A DNA stretch of 64,000 bases from Halomonas shengliensis (GCF_900104135.1 NZ_FNIV01000005.1:251149-315148); one strand, 5' to 3'; positions 46,468 to 56,678 are shown, numbered from the stretch's first letter. Notes: generated from the sequence alone by a model not told the origin. A program made the numbers and translations.

Positions 46468-47718
46468 ATGCTGACAGGGAGATACCCCTTGGGCCGCGCC
46501 CGTTATACCGCCGTTCTTGTGATCCTGATCCTGGGGCTCGCCCTGGGTCTCGGCACATGGCGCTGGTGGCAGGGGCCCGAGGTCCAGGGCTATGTGCTCG
46601 AGCGACGCCCGCTGGTACAGACGGTGGTGGCCACCGGCCGGATCATGGCGCCGGCACGGACCCGGGTGGGCAGCGAGATCACCGGGGTCGTGCTCGAGCG
46701 ACCCGTGGAGGAGGGCGATCGCGTGGTCCCCGGCGACCCCCTGCTGGTGCTGCGCGCGGACGAGCTCGCCGCCCAGGTGCGCGAGGCCGAGGCCGTGTTG
46801 AGCGAGCTCGCCACCAGCCGTCGGCCCCAGGCCGAGGTGGCCCTGGAACGCGCCGAGGCCGAGCTGGCCCAGGCGCGTCGCGAGACGGCAAGGCGGCGCA
46901 CCCTGGCCGAGCGATCCCTGCTCGCCGGCGAGGCCCTGGAACAGGCCGCGGAGGCCGAGACCCTGGCCCGCAAGGCCGTCGATGCCGCGCGCCTGACGGC
47001 CACGGCGCTGGCGCCGGGCAACGTCGAGGAGACCCTGCTGCGCGAGCGCCTGGCCGCCCTGCAGGCGCGCCTCGACAAGGCCGTGGTGCGCGCCCAGGTG
47101 GCCGGCACCGTGCTGACCCGCGACGTGGCCCCCGGCGACCTGGTCCAGCCCGGCCAGGTGTTCTTCACCATCGCCCAGCGCGGGCCCGCGGAGATCCACG
47201 TACCCCTGGACGAGCGCAACCTCGCCTTGCTGGCCCTGGATCAGCCGGCCCTAGCCGTCGCCGATGCCTACCCGCAGCGCCCCTTTCCCGCGCGGGTCAA
47301 CTTCATCGCGCCGCGTATCGACCCCCAGGGCGGCACCGTGGAGGTGCGCCTGGCGGTGGACCCGGCCCCCGACTTCCTGCGCCAGGACATGACGGTATCG
47401 GTCAATATCGAGACCGGCCGGCGGGAGCAGGCGCTGGCCGTGGCCAACGATGCCCTCGACCAGGAACAAGGGAATATGGCGCAGGTGTGGGTGGTGCAGG
47501 AGGGCAGGGTGGAACGCCGCGAGGTCACCCTGGGGCTGCGCGGCCTGGCGATGACCGAGGTCCTCGACGGGCTGGCGCCGGGCGATCAGGTGCTGGCGGA
47601 CCCCATGGCCACGCTCGAGGAGGGCGCACGGGTGCGCTTCACCCAGCGGGCAGCGCCGGTGTCCGGCAGTGGCGATGACGCCGCCAGCCGCAATGAACTC
47701 CCGGTGAATTTCAATTGA
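46468..47718 (+). CDS. Periplasmic adaptor (HlyD/DevB-like) of an ABC exporter
   Basis: 416 residues: an N-terminal anchor helix (about 12-33), a lipoyl half (GRIMAPARTRVGSEITGVVL), a long coiled-coil hairpin rich in Ala/Glu/Arg (about 95-200), the second lipoyl half with VVRAQVAGTVLTRDVAPGDL, and a beta-barrel. It links an inner-membrane ABC transporter to an outer-membrane channel. AGGGAGAGAG lies before the ATG at 46468. The order adaptor-permease-ATPase resembles devBCA. It overlaps the permease gene by 4 bp. Confidence 0.85.
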   Translation: MLTGRYPLGRARYTAVLVILILGLALGLGTWRWWQGPEVQGYVLERRPLVQTVVATGRIMAPARTRVGSEITGVVLERPVEEGDRVVPGDPLLVLRADELAAQVREAEAVLSELATSRRPQAEVALERAEAELAQARRETARRRTLAERSLLAGEALEQAAEAETLARKAVDAARLTATALAPGNVEETLLRERLAALQARLDKAVVRAQVAGTVLTRDVAPGDLVQPGQVFFTIAQRGPAEIHVPLDERNLALLALDQPALAVADAYPQRPFPARVNFIAPRIDPQGGTVEVRLAVDPAPDFLRQDMTVSVNIETGRREQALAVANDALDQEQGNMAQVWVVQEGRVERREVTLGLRGLAMTEVLDGLAPGDQVLADPMATLEEGARVRFTQRAAPVSGSGDDAASRNELPVNFN

Positions 47719-48930
47719 GTCTTCCGCTGCGGGGCCTTTGGACCGAGTGGACCCTCGCCGTCGCCTTCCTGCGCGAGGGGCGCGCCCAGTCGCTGATGAT
47801 CGCCGTGGGCGTGGCGGTAGGGGTGGCGGTGATCGTCTTCATCGCGGCGCTGATTCAGGGCCTGCAGGCCAACATCATCGAGCGCACCCTGGGCACCCAG
47901 GCGCATATCCGCCTGCTCTCGCCGGACGAGGTCAACCGTGTGCTGCCACCGCCCGCCGGCACCCTGCAGCTGGTCCAGGAGGACCGGCGCGCCCAGCGCC
48001 TGCGCTCGATCAACAACTGGCAGCAGGTCAGCGCCACCCTCGACCGCTTGCCCGATCTCGAGGCGGTGTCGCCGGTGGTCTCGGGGCCGGCGTTCGCCCG
48101 CCGCGGCGAGGCCGTGGTGTCGGTGGCGCTCACCGGCATCGACCCGGCGCGCTACCGGCGCATCATCCCGCTGGAGCAGTACCTGGTCAGCGGCCGGCTG
48201 CGGGTAGGGGCCGACGACGCCATGATCGGCAAGCGGCTGGCCGATGACCTGGGCGTGCGCGTCGGCATGAAGCTGCGCCTGGAGACCGGCCAGCAGCACA
48301 GCCGGGTGGTGAACGTCGCCGGCATCTTCGAGCTGGGGGTGCGCGAGTTGGACTCGCGCTACGTCTACCTGGACCTCAAGCAGGCCCAGTCGCTGCTGGC
48401 GCTGCCCGGCGGGGTGACGGTCATCGACCTCACGGTCGCCGACATCTTCGCTGCCGAGAGGATCGCCGAGCGGGTGGGGCGGCTCACCTCGCTGAAGGCG
48501 GAGAGCTGGATCGAGACCAATGCCCAGCTGATGAACGCCCTCACCGCCCAGAGCCTCTCCACCAACATGATCATCGTCTTCGTGGCGATCTCGGTGGCCT
48601 TCGGCATCGCCAGCGTGCTGTCGGTGAGCGTGGTGCAGCGCACCCGGGAGATCGGCATCCTGCGGGCGACCGGTGCGACCCGGCGGCAGATCCTGCGGGT
48701 CTTCCTCCTCCAGGGCGCACTGTTCGGCCTGCTCGGCTCGGTGCTGGGCAGCGCGGTCAGCTACCTGCTGGTGTGGGTGTTCAACACCTTCGGGCCGGGT
48801 CTCTTCTACATCCCCGTGCCGCCTGTGCTGGTGGTGGCGGCCCTGCTGCTGGCCACCCTGACCGGCCTGCTGGCGGCCGCCGTGCCGGCGCGCCGGGCCG
48901 CACGCCTCGATCCGGTGGTGGCGATACGCT

Positions 48931-48938
<8 letters not shown>
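47715..48938 (+). CDS. ABC transporter permease (MacB/FtsX type)
   Basis: 407 residues. One N-terminal helix ([20 protein letters not shown]), a large periplasmic MacB_PCD domain (about 45-265), then three helices with [20 protein letters not shown], the FtsX family mark. This type moves lipids, lipoproteins, peptides or drugs out of the inner membrane by mechanotransmission rather than through a pore. TTG start at 47715 overlapping the previous stop (TTGA). Substrate unknown. Confidence 0.85.
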
Positions 48939-49638
<700 letters not shown>

Positions 49639-49770
49639 GACCGTAGTATCAAGCCATTTGTGTTTTCGTTGGTTCTACATTGCCTGGAAAAATGTTGATC
49701 ACATAAACGCCCTGCTGCTGTCTCCGTTTTCGCCACGGCTTCGTGGTCGGCGAATTCCAATCCATTTTCT

Positions 49771-49858
49771 ATCGTGGTGGTCTTGACAGTGCCCGACGAG
49801 GCTTCGGCAAGCGGCTCATGGCCGATTTCGTCAGTCTTGCCGAGACTAGACCCGCCGG
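49771..49858 (+). pseudogene. Possible remnant of a DsrE-family gene
   Basis: One frame reads [11 protein letters not shown] and, one base shifted, the next reads [18 protein letters not shown]. Joined, they resemble the N-terminal pattern of small DsrE/YedF-like sulfur proteins (IVVVL...DEALGKRLM.DF). Only about 29 codons remain and the reading is a guess. Confidence 0.25.
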
Positions 49859-50171
49859 CTGCCAGAAATCACCGCTGCGAAGCTCAACCAGCGTGACCAG
49901 GCCTGGTTGGTTATGTCACTGAATCGCGGTATCACCCTCTCTGTGACCGTTCAAGTGCTGGTAATGGACCGCAGTTAGTCGGTGCTCATGGTTTATTTTT
50001 TGTTAAACCAGTGGCTGTGGTGAGAGGAGTTAGCGCAATAACCATCAGGCTGAACCATACTCCATTTCCCTAACGCGCTGATGTGTCAGGGATACGCACC
50101 CAGTAAGACTAAAGTCGGGTTATGGACGCATGATGATCGCAGTACTGTGCAATTGAATTTTACGCACACTC

Positions 50172-50186
50172 GTTCGCTATGCGAAC
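50172..50186. promoter_or_regulatory. Operator-like palindrome upstream of tctC
   Basis: GTTCGC-TAT-GCGAAC, a perfect 6-3-6 inverted repeat, 36 bp before the tctC ATG. Very similar sites lie before the enoyl-CoA hydratase and IclR genes, suggesting control by the IclR protein of this island. Confidence 0.5.
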
Positions 50187-50221
50187 CTGCGATCCCTAAC
50201 CCAGCCAACCTGGAGTTCCTG

Positions 50222-51211
50222 ATGAAGAAACTGCTCAACGTTCTCTGTGCTGCCACCTGCGGCGGAGCCGTGGCTCTCACCCTATCCGTGTCCACCGCTC
50301 AGGCCCAGGAATGGCCCAGTGATGACGTGCGCCTGGTGGTGCCCTACGCACCGGGTGGTACCACGGACGTCCTCTCGCGTCGCGTGGCCGACCTGCTCAA
50401 AGAAGAGCTGGACGCCAACATCGTTGTCGAGAACCGTCCGGGGGCGGGCTCTACCGTGGCCACTGGTCGCCTGGCCCGTGGCGGTCGTGATGCCGACCAC
50501 ACCATCCTGATGGCCTCGCCGGGCCATGCGATTGGTGCTGCCATCTACCCCAACCTCACCTACGATCCGGTCGAGGATTTCGTGTTCATCCAGAACATGC
50601 TTAACATCCCGAACGTCATGGTGGTGCCGGCGGATAGCCCCTATGACACCCCGCTCGAGTTCATCGAAGCGGCTCAGGACCAGAACATGTCCTTCAGCAG
50701 CAGCGGTGTGGGCAGCTCCATCCACATGTCTGGCGAGCTGTTCAAGACCATGACCGGTTCCGACATGACCCACGTGCCGTTTGCAGGCAGTGGTGCCGCG
50801 CTGCCGGCCCTGCTGGGCGGCGACGTCGACGTCTCCTTCGAGAACATGCCCACCGTGTTCTCGCACATCCAGTCTGGCGACCTGAAGGCGCTGGCCGTGA
50901 CCTCCGAGGAGCGCTCTCAGTACCTGCCCGACGTGCCGACCCTCAAGGAGATCGGCGAGCATGGGCTTGATGACTTCGTGACCACCGCCTGGTTCGGCCT
51001 GATTGCTCATGAGTCGTTCCCCGAAGAGGCCGTGACCACCATGCAGGAAGCCCTGCAAGCTGTGATGGAGCGTGAAGAGTTCACCAGCTTCGTCGAGCAG
51101 CTGGGCGGCGAGAAGGGCACTCGCGCCGGTGATGAGTTCAAGGCCTTCATCGCCAGCGAGGTTGAGCGCTGGGATGCGGTCGCCGAGCAGGCAGGTCTGC
51201 GCCAGGAGTAA
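50222..51211 (+). CDS. tctC: Tripartite tricarboxylate transporter substrate-binding protein TctC
   Basis: 329 residues. Signal peptide (MKKLLNVLCAATCGGAVALT..., ending AQA), then the Bug/TctC pattern: VRLVVPYAPGGTTDVLSRRV, VVENRPGAGSTVATGRLA, THVPFAGSGAALPALLGGDV and PTLKEIGE. Bug proteins bind carboxylic acids such as citrate, adipate or nicotinate; the ligand cannot be read. ATG at 50222 follows CTGGAG; a longer frame from 50081 includes the operator. First gene of tctCBA. Confidence 0.93.
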   Translation: MKKLLNVLCAATCGGAVALTLSVSTAQAQEWPSDDVRLVVPYAPGGTTDVLSRRVADLLKEELDANIVVENRPGAGSTVATGRLARGGRDADHTILMASPGHAIGAAIYPNLTYDPVEDFVFIQNMLNIPNVMVVPADSPYDTPLEFIEAAQDQNMSFSSSGVGSSIHMSGELFKTMTGSDMTHVPFAGSGAALPALLGGDVDVSFENMPTVFSHIQSGDLKALAVTSEERSQYLPDVPTLKEIGEHGLDDFVTTAWFGLIAHESFPEEAVTTMQEALQAVMEREEFTSFVEQLGGEKGTRAGDEFKAFIASEVERWDAVAEQAGLRQE

Positions 51212-51230
51212 ACCGCTGGCGAAAGGCCGA

Positions 51231-51266
51231 GCAGTGAGGCGAGGGCAGGGGCTCTCGCCTCACTGC
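51231..51266 (+). other. Hairpin between tctC and tctB
   Basis: A perfect 13-bp stem (GCAGTGAGGCGAG and its complement, 10-nt loop) lies 20 bp after tctC, with no T-run. It probably protects the tctC mRNA end, giving more binding protein than membrane subunits. Confidence 0.55.
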
Positions 51267-51304
51267 GTTGATGACACGCATTTCATCTCGAGAGGGTAGC
51301 TCCG

Positions 51305-51802
51305 ATGACGGGACCTCAATCTTCCGGCGGCTCGCCGATCAAGGACGCCTGGGATGTGATCGCCGGTGCTATGCTGCTGGCCTTCTCCCTGGTGCTGCTG
51401 TTCTATCTAATTCCCGAGCACATCGGCGTGCCGCCGGTGATGCAGAACCCGATGATGTCACCTCGCTGGCTACCCACCATCGTGGGCTGGCTGCTGCTGG
51501 CGTTCTCGCTGCTGCTGATAGCCCAGGGCTTCCTGACGGCCGACAGCGATGACAGTGGACGCCGTTTCGAACGTGGCCCGTGGCTGCGCTTCGCCCTGAT
51601 GGGGCTCGCCCTGGTGGTGTACGTCGGGCTATTCGAGCTGCTTGGCGCCATCCTCAGCGGGATCCTCGCCACCTTGCTGCTGTTCATTGCGCATCCGGTG
51701 CGCACCTGGTGGGTGTATAGCCTGGCGATCGCCTTTCCGCTGGGGGTGTCGTTGCTCTTCACCGAGGTGATGAACGTGCCACTGCCGACGCTGCCGTTCT
51801 GA
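51305..51802 (+). CDS. tctB: Tripartite tricarboxylate transporter small membrane subunit TctB
   Basis: 165 residues with four helices: LLAFSLVLLFYLIPE, WLPTIVGWLLLAFSLLLI, LALVVYVGLFELLGAILSG and VYSLAIAFPLGVSLLF. Fits the poorly conserved TctB family in size, topology and place between TctC and TctA. It forms the membrane complex with TctA and uses a sodium or proton gradient. Confidence 0.88.
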   Translation: MTGPQSSGGSPIKDAWDVIAGAMLLAFSLVLLFYLIPEHIGVPPVMQNPMMSPRWLPTIVGWLLLAFSLLLIAQGFLTADSDDSGRRFERGPWLRFALMGLALVVYVGLFELLGAILSGILATLLLFIAHPVRTWWVYSLAIAFPLGVSLLFTEVMNVPLPTLPF

Positions 51803-51831
51803 TGCGGCCATCTCTCACTATCGGGTGACTT

Positions 51832-53340
51832 ATGGAAAATTTGACTGAAGTTCTGCAGCTGTTTCTCGCCGCAGAAAACTTCCTGGCCATCGCGGTGGGG
51901 GTGATCGTCGGCGTCACCGTCGGCTCCATCCCCGGCCTTACTGCCACCATGGCGGTGGCCCTGGCGCTGCCCTTTACGTTCTCGATGGAGCCCGTGGCAG
52001 CGATCCTGCTGCTGGTGGGGATCTACAAGGGCGGTATGTACGGTGGCTCGATTACCGCCATCCTGATTCGTACCCCCGGCTCGCCGGCCTCGGCTTGTAC
52101 CCTGCTCGATGGGTATCCGCTGGCCCAGCAGGGTGAGGCCAAGAAGGCGCTTAAGATGGCGCTCTATTCATCAGTGATCGCGGATTTCATCTCTAACATC
52201 GCGCTGATCTTCTTTGCCGCCTACCTGGCCAAGATCGCGCTCAACTTCGGCGCGCCCGAGTTCTTCTGGCTGATCTGCTTCTCGCTGACCATCATTATCT
52301 CGCTGGCCAGCGGTTCGATGATCAAGGGACTGATCGCCGCTCTGTTGGGGATCCTGTTCTCGCTGGTGGGGCTCGATTCTGTGTTTGGCTCCCAGCGGCT
52401 GACCTTCGGCAACTACAACCTGATGGACAGCATCTCGTTCATCCCGCTGTTGATCGGTCTGTTCGCGATACCCGAAATCATCGAGTTCTACCGCAAGAAG
52501 GTGGTGCCTCACCTGCGGGCCAAGGCAAGCGGTGCGGGCGTCTCGCTGGGGGAGCTCAAGCGTAGCCTCAAGAGCATCGTGCGCGGCAGCCTGATTGGCG
52601 TGTGTATCGGGGCGATACCGGGCACTGGCGCCACCGCCGCGGCCTTTATCTCCTACAGCGATGCCAAGCGTCGCTCACCGAATCGCGAACGTTTCGGCAA
52701 GGGCGAAGTGGAAGGCGTCGCAGCGTCAGAGGCGGGCAACAACGGTGTGGCCGGGGCCACCATGATTCCGCTGCTCTCATTGGGTATCCCCGGTGACGTG
52801 ATCACCGCGATCATCCTGGGCGCCTTCATGGTGCATGGTCTGACTCCGGGGCCGCTGCTGTTCCAGGAGAATCTGCCGCTGATCTACGCGCTGTTCCTCG
52901 GCATCATGCTCAGCTCGTTGATCCTGCTGGTGGTGGGGAACGCGGCGATTCGCTACTTCTCGCTGATCGCCGATATCCCCAAGTCGATCCTGTTCCCGAT
53001 CGTGCTGATGTTCTGTGTCTACGGGGCCTATGCCGTCAACAACGACACCTTCGACGTGTGGCTGATGCTGGGCTTCGGCCTGCTGGGTTACGTGTTCAAT
53101 CGCACCGGCATTCCCGCGGCACCGTTCTTGATCGGCTTCATCTTGGGACCGATGTTCGAGGACAACTTGCGGCGCTCCCTGCTGATCGGCTCCAACGATC
53201 TGTCGATTTTCGTGCGCGGGCCCATCACCTGGTTCTTCATCGCATTGACCGTGGGTTCCATCCTGCTGGCCCTCTACCGCTTCGTGTCTTCTCGCCACAA
53301 GGCCAAGCGTGAGGTCAGTGAACCGGGCTCGGGCGTATGA
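51832..53340 (+). CDS. tctA: Tripartite tricarboxylate transporter large permease TctA
   Basis: 502 residues, about 12 helices. Family marks: GVTVGSIPGLTATMAVALAL, YKGGMYGGSITAILIRTPGS and, in the second half, GAIPGTGATAAAFISYSDAK with EAGNNGVAGATMIPLLSLGI. These two proline/glycine-rich loops are the repeat-related signature of TctA. It is the main channel of the importer. Starts 30 bp after tctB. Confidence 0.95.
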   Translation: MENLTEVLQLFLAAENFLAIAVGVIVGVTVGSIPGLTATMAVALALPFTFSMEPVAAILLLVGIYKGGMYGGSITAILIRTPGSPASACTLLDGYPLAQQGEAKKALKMALYSSVIADFISNIALIFFAAYLAKIALNFGAPEFFWLICFSLTIIISLASGSMIKGLIAALLGILFSLVGLDSVFGSQRLTFGNYNLMDSISFIPLLIGLFAIPEIIEFYRKKVVPHLRAKASGAGVSLGELKRSLKSIVRGSLIGVCIGAIPGTGATAAAFISYSDAKRRSPNRERFGKGEVEGVAASEAGNNGVAGATMIPLLSLGIPGDVITAIILGAFMVHGLTPGPLLFQENLPLIYALFLGIMLSSLILLVVGNAAIRYFSLIADIPKSILFPIVLMFCVYGAYAVNNDTFDVWLMLGFGLLGYVFNRTGIPAAPFLIGFILGPMFEDNLRRSLLIGSNDLSIFVRGPITWFFIALTVGSILLALYRFVSSRHKAKREVSEPGSGV

Positions 53341-53414
53341 CCCCGGAGGCTGCCGTGTAGGCGCATAGTGCGGCGGCCTGTCCACGGCGTCAGCCGCCGC
53401 GCCTCTCACCAGGA

Positions 53415-53442
53415 GGGCCGGTCTCGTCTCGGAGGCCGGCCC
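53415..53442 (+). terminator. Hairpin after tctA
   Basis: GGGCCGGTCT and AGGCCGGCCC pair over 10 bp (one G-T) with an 8-nt loop, 75 bp after tctA. No T-run follows, so termination may be partial. Confidence 0.4.
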
Positions 53443-53472
53443 GCGTGATTGTCAGGGAGATGACACCGCCAC

Positions 53473-54876
53473 ATGATCACACTTCGCTGCCCATCGATGC
53501 GCCGATGGGCCAGTCACCTTCTTGCTGCCGTGGCCGCACTGAGTGTGGCGGCGGTGGTGACCGATAAGCCCTGGGCCACGTGGCTGGCGATACCGTTGCT
53601 GCTGGGATACCTGGTGTTGGGCTGGGAGCGGTTCACCATCACCGCGCGTTTGCTGGTCATGGTAAGTGGGGGCATGTCGCTGTTGGCCATCGGGCGGCTT
53701 GCCGACCCGTGGCCGGCGTTGCTGGAGGCCGCTGGCTCCTTCGTGTTCCTGGCGGCCTTCATGACGGCTCTGGCGATGCTGCGCCTGCCCGCCTACCGCT
53801 CACGGTTGATACGCCGCTGTGGGCAGGCGCTGCTGAATCAACCGCCTACCTGGCGATACCCGATGCTCTCCATCGGCGCCACATTGTTCGGCATCGTGCT
53901 CAATTTCGGTGTGCTGAACCTCTTCATGTCGATGATCGACAAGGCCAACACCTTGAGCGCCGCCCACGGGCAGGCATGGCTGAGAGACGTGCGCCAGCGG
54001 CGCATGCTGTTGGCGACCCTGCGTGGCTTCACCCTGGCGCCCCTGATTTCCCCCCTGGGGATTGGGGTCGCGGTGGTACTCGGTAACCTGCCGTCGTTGA
54101 CCTGGGGGCAGCTGTTTCCCTATGTGTTGGTGTCGGCCACGGCGCTGTTTCTGCTCGGCTGGGCCTGCGATCAGGCCACGGGGCCTCGCCCCAGGAGCCA
54201 GGCCGCCGCGGTCGAGCGTCCTTCCCTGATGCCGCTGGCAGCCTTCAGTCTACTGCTGCTGGCTCTGGTGCTGCTGGTGTTCACCCTTGCCGCCTGGCTC
54301 TCGCTGCGATTGCCCGAGGCAGTGTTGGTGGGTGTGCCACTGGGGGCCTGGTTGTGGCTGGTCGTTCAATGCCGACGGCTGGGTCAGGCCGGTACCGGCC
54401 CTGCCATGACCTTGATGGCGCGGCGACTGCCCGACATGTTGGGCGGCATCGGCAACGAGGTAGTGGCCCTGGGCTCCGGGGCTTATCTGGGGTATCTGAG
54501 CGTTGCGCTGCTGCACCCCGCTCAGCTGGAGGACGTGACGACCTTGCTGGTCATGCTCGGCAACTGGCTGCCGGCATTGGTGGTGCTGCTGATCGTGGTG
54601 CTGGCCCATATTGGGCTCAATCCCATCATCAGCGTTACCTTCTTGACCAGCATGGTCGCCGAGGTAGGGCTCGACGGGGTGTCGTTGCCGCTGTTGGCGG
54701 CGGCCATGCTGGTGGGATGGTCATTGACCATGAGCTCATCGCCGATCACTGCCGCGATGATGATCACCTCGCGCTTTGCGGGGATGCGTGCCTGGCAGAT
54801 TGGCTGGCGTTGGAATGGGGGGTTCCTGGCGATCTCGCTGGTGGCGGCGGCCGTGTTGTTCCGTCTGGTGAGTTGA
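53473..54876 (+). CDS. Uncharacterised 12-helix permease-like membrane protein
   Basis: 467 residues, hydrophobic throughout, about 11-13 helices. I do not recognise the family with certainty. Two proline-containing segments, LAHIGLNPIISVTFLTSMVA and MSSSPITAAMMITSRFAGMR, resemble the re-entrant loops of the ion transporter superfamily (DASS, ArsB, gluconate or CitM types), and the first half has a similar break at LISPLGIGVAVVLG. It may be a second carboxylate transporter or exporter for the island's pathway. It lies 132 bp after tctA in the same direction. Confidence 0.5.
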   Translation: MITLRCPSMRRWASHLLAAVAALSVAAVVTDKPWATWLAIPLLLGYLVLGWERFTITARLLVMVSGGMSLLAIGRLADPWPALLEAAGSFVFLAAFMTALAMLRLPAYRSRLIRRCGQALLNQPPTWRYPMLSIGATLFGIVLNFGVLNLFMSMIDKANTLSAAHGQAWLRDVRQRRMLLATLRGFTLAPLISPLGIGVAVVLGNLPSLTWGQLFPYVLVSATALFLLGWACDQATGPRPRSQAAAVERPSLMPLAAFSLLLLALVLLVFTLAAWLSLRLPEAVLVGVPLGAWLWLVVQCRRLGQAGTGPAMTLMARRLPDMLGGIGNEVVALGSGAYLGYLSVALLHPAQLEDVTTLLVMLGNWLPALVVLLIVVLAHIGLNPIISVTFLTSMVAEVGLDGVSLPLLAAAMLVGWSLTMSSSPITAAMMITSRFAGMRAWQIGWRWNGGFLAISLVAAAVLFRLVS

Positions 54877-54888
54877 GCCCGCAGGCTT

Positions 54889-55602
54889 TCACCCGACGGT
54901 AACCCCACCACACACGAATAGCGTCTGGCCGGTGATGAAGCCGCTGCGTGGGTCACAGAAGAAGCTGACCGCCTGGGCCACATCCTCTGGTTCGCCCATG
55001 CGCTGTACCGGGATGTTCTCGATGATACGGCGGGCCCGCTCGGAGTCGGGCGGATTGTTTTCCCAGAATGCCGTGGTGGCGATGGGGCCCGGCGCGACAC
55101 AGTTGACGGTGATCCCGTCCCCGGCCAGTTCCAGGGCCCAAGTGCGCGCCATGGACTGAAGTGCCCCCTTGGTCGCGCTGTAGAGGGTGCGGGCCTCTTT
55201 GCCTAACACCACGCGACTGGCATTCATGACAATCCGTCCTTCGCCACGCTCGCGCATGCTGGGTAGTAGGGCCTGGGTGCATACCAGCGCCGAACGGACG
55301 TTGAGATGCATCAGCGGATCGAATTCCTCGACGCGGGTCTCGTGGAGCAGTGCAGGGCGTACGATGCCGACGTTGTTGACCAGGCAGTCGATCCGATGGT
55401 CGCGTGCAAGTCTCTCGACGATCTCGCGGGTGGCATCGGCATCGCCAAGGTCCACGCGAGTGGCATCGGCCCTAAGGGACTCGGCCTCAGGCGTCTCGAT
55501 GTCCAGGACAAAAGGGCGATAGCCGTCTTGCTGGAGGCGCAGGGCGATGGCTTGGCCGATGTTGCGAGCGCCGCCGGTGATGATGGCACAGCGGTCCGAC
55601 AT
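54889..55602 (-). CDS. SDR family oxidoreductase (FabG-like)
   Basis: 237 residues. NAD(P)-binding TGGARNIGQAIALRLQ, the NNVG motif, and catalytic YSATK with upstream Ser in VMNASR; C-terminal FITGQTLFVCGGVTVG closes the fold as in FabG-type reductases. Probably acts on a 3-hydroxyacyl or hydroxy acid intermediate of the island's pathway; this is inference. ATG at 55602 with CAGGAG upstream. Divergent from the 3-hydroxyacyl-CoA dehydrogenase gene. Confidence 0.85.
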   Translation of the reverse strand: MSDRCAIITGGARNIGQAIALRLQQDGYRPFVLDIETPEAESLRADATRVDLGDADATREIVERLARDHRIDCLVNNVGIVRPALLHETRVEEFDPLMHLNVRSALVCTQALLPSMRERGEGRIVMNASRVVLGKEARTLYSATKGALQSMARTWALELAGDGITVNCVAPGPIATTAFWENNPPDSERARRIIENIPVQRMGEPEDVAQAVSFFCDPRSGFITGQTLFVCGGVTVG

Positions 55603-55698
55603 GGTGATGTCTCCTGGTGAAGGGGCCCTTGTCCAAGGCAGTTGTTCGAAGGAAGATGTGCGTAGTGTGAACATTAGTTCGTATTGTGGCAATTCTCT

Positions 55699-55749
55699 GC
55701 GTCCGACTTGCGGTCACATCAGGACCTTTGTCGACATGCCGTCGGACGC
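55699..55749. promoter_or_regulatory. Divergent promoter region with long-spaced inverted repeat
   Basis: GCGTCCGAC (55699-55707) and GTCGGACGC (55741-55749) are perfect 9-bp inverted repeats 33 bp apart, between the divergent SDR and HAD genes. The 11-mer CTGCGTCCGAC at the left arm occurs again at 58891-58901 in the IclR/enoyl-CoA hydratase region. A looping or double operator is possible. Confidence 0.4.
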
Positions 55750-55770
55750 TCGATAGCGGTGAGGTAAGAC

Positions 55771-56670
55771 ATGCAGTCTGAACGACATGGGGTAGTGATC
55801 GGTGCCGGTACCATGGGCACCAACCTGGCGCGGCTGATGCTGCGCCGGGGAATGCGAGTCACGGTGCTGGATGTCGACGCCGCAGGACTGGCGCGTTGCC
55901 GCAAGGCGTTGCAGGAGGAGGCGGCCTTCAGCCAGCAGGCCCGCTTGGTGACGGCCTGGGCCGAAGCAGGCTGGTGTGATGTCGTGGTGGAGAGCGTGAC
56001 CGAGAACCTGGCGCTCAAGCAGCAGGTGCTCGCGGAGGCGGAGCGCCATATCGACGTAACGACACTACTCCTGACCAACACCTCCGGGCTCGAGATCGAC
56101 GCCTTGGCTGAAGGGCTGGCACACCCCGAAAGGTTCATGGGGGCGCACTTCTTCAATCCTGCCGATCTGATTCCCGCGGTAGAGGTGATCCCCGGCCCGA
56201 GCACTGCCGAGGACAGCGTCGAGCTCGCCTGCGACTGGCTGCGTGAACTGGGCAAGCGTCCCGCCGTGCTCCGCCAGGGAGTGCCGGGATTCGTGGCCAA
56301 TCGTATCCAGCATGCGCTGATGCGCGAATGCCTGGCACTGCTTGAACAGGGCGTGGTGGACGCCGAGGCGCTGGATGACATCGTGCGCTACTCCATCGGT
56401 ATCCGTTTGGCCATCAATGGCCCGCTCCGCCAGCGCGATCTCAATGGCCTGGACACCCACCTCAACATCGCTCGCTATCTCTACGCGGATCTGGAGAATC
56501 GCACCACGCCGGGTCCGCTGCTCGAGCAGTTGGTGGCAGACGGGCGCCTCGGTCGCAAGTGCGGTCAGGGGTTCCATGAGTGGCCGGAAGACGATGCACA
56601 CGCCTATGAGCGGCGTGAGCGAGCGCTCCTTGAGCGTCTGTTAGCCATGATGGAGGACGTGGAGGAGTGA
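55771..56670 (+). CDS. 3-hydroxyacyl-CoA dehydrogenase, short form
   Basis: 299 residues. Rossmann motif VIGAGTMGTNLARLML near residues 8-23, HFFNPADLIPAVEVIPG with the catalytic histidine, and the C-terminal domain GVPGFVANRIQHALMREC. Compared with FadB-type enzymes it is a single-unit protein like human HADH or 3-hydroxybutyryl-CoA dehydrogenase, but IPAVEVIPG and the C-terminal helix region differ, so it could act on another hydroxy acid (L-gulonate/carnitine dehydrogenase-like relatives exist). Start ATG at 55771. Confidence 0.8.
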   Translation: MQSERHGVVIGAGTMGTNLARLMLRRGMRVTVLDVDAAGLARCRKALQEEAAFSQQARLVTAWAEAGWCDVVVESVTENLALKQQVLAEAERHIDVTTLLLTNTSGLEIDALAEGLAHPERFMGAHFFNPADLIPAVEVIPGPSTAEDSVELACDWLRELGKRPAVLRQGVPGFVANRIQHALMRECLALLEQGVVDAEALDDIVRYSIGIRLAINGPLRQRDLNGLDTHLNIARYLYADLENRTTPGPLLEQLVADGRLGRKCGQGFHEWPEDDAHAYERRERALLERLLAMMEDVEE

Positions 56671-56678
56671 GGGTGAGG

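Larger units (their letters stand above)
49639..50221. other. 583-bp non-coding, low-GC region at island edge
   Basis: No intact gene is seen. GC is visibly lower than in the flanking exporter genes. It holds a broken DsrE-like coding trace (49771-49858), AT-rich runs near 49997-50017 and, at the right end, the operator-like palindrome of tctC. This may be a scar of past rearrangement at the left edge of the catabolic island. Confidence 0.5.

Noticed and set aside
49865..49978. Short frame reading [14 protein letters not shown]... as a small gene
   Set aside because: No start codon with a ribosome binding site, no recognisable family and it sits in a degenerate stretch.
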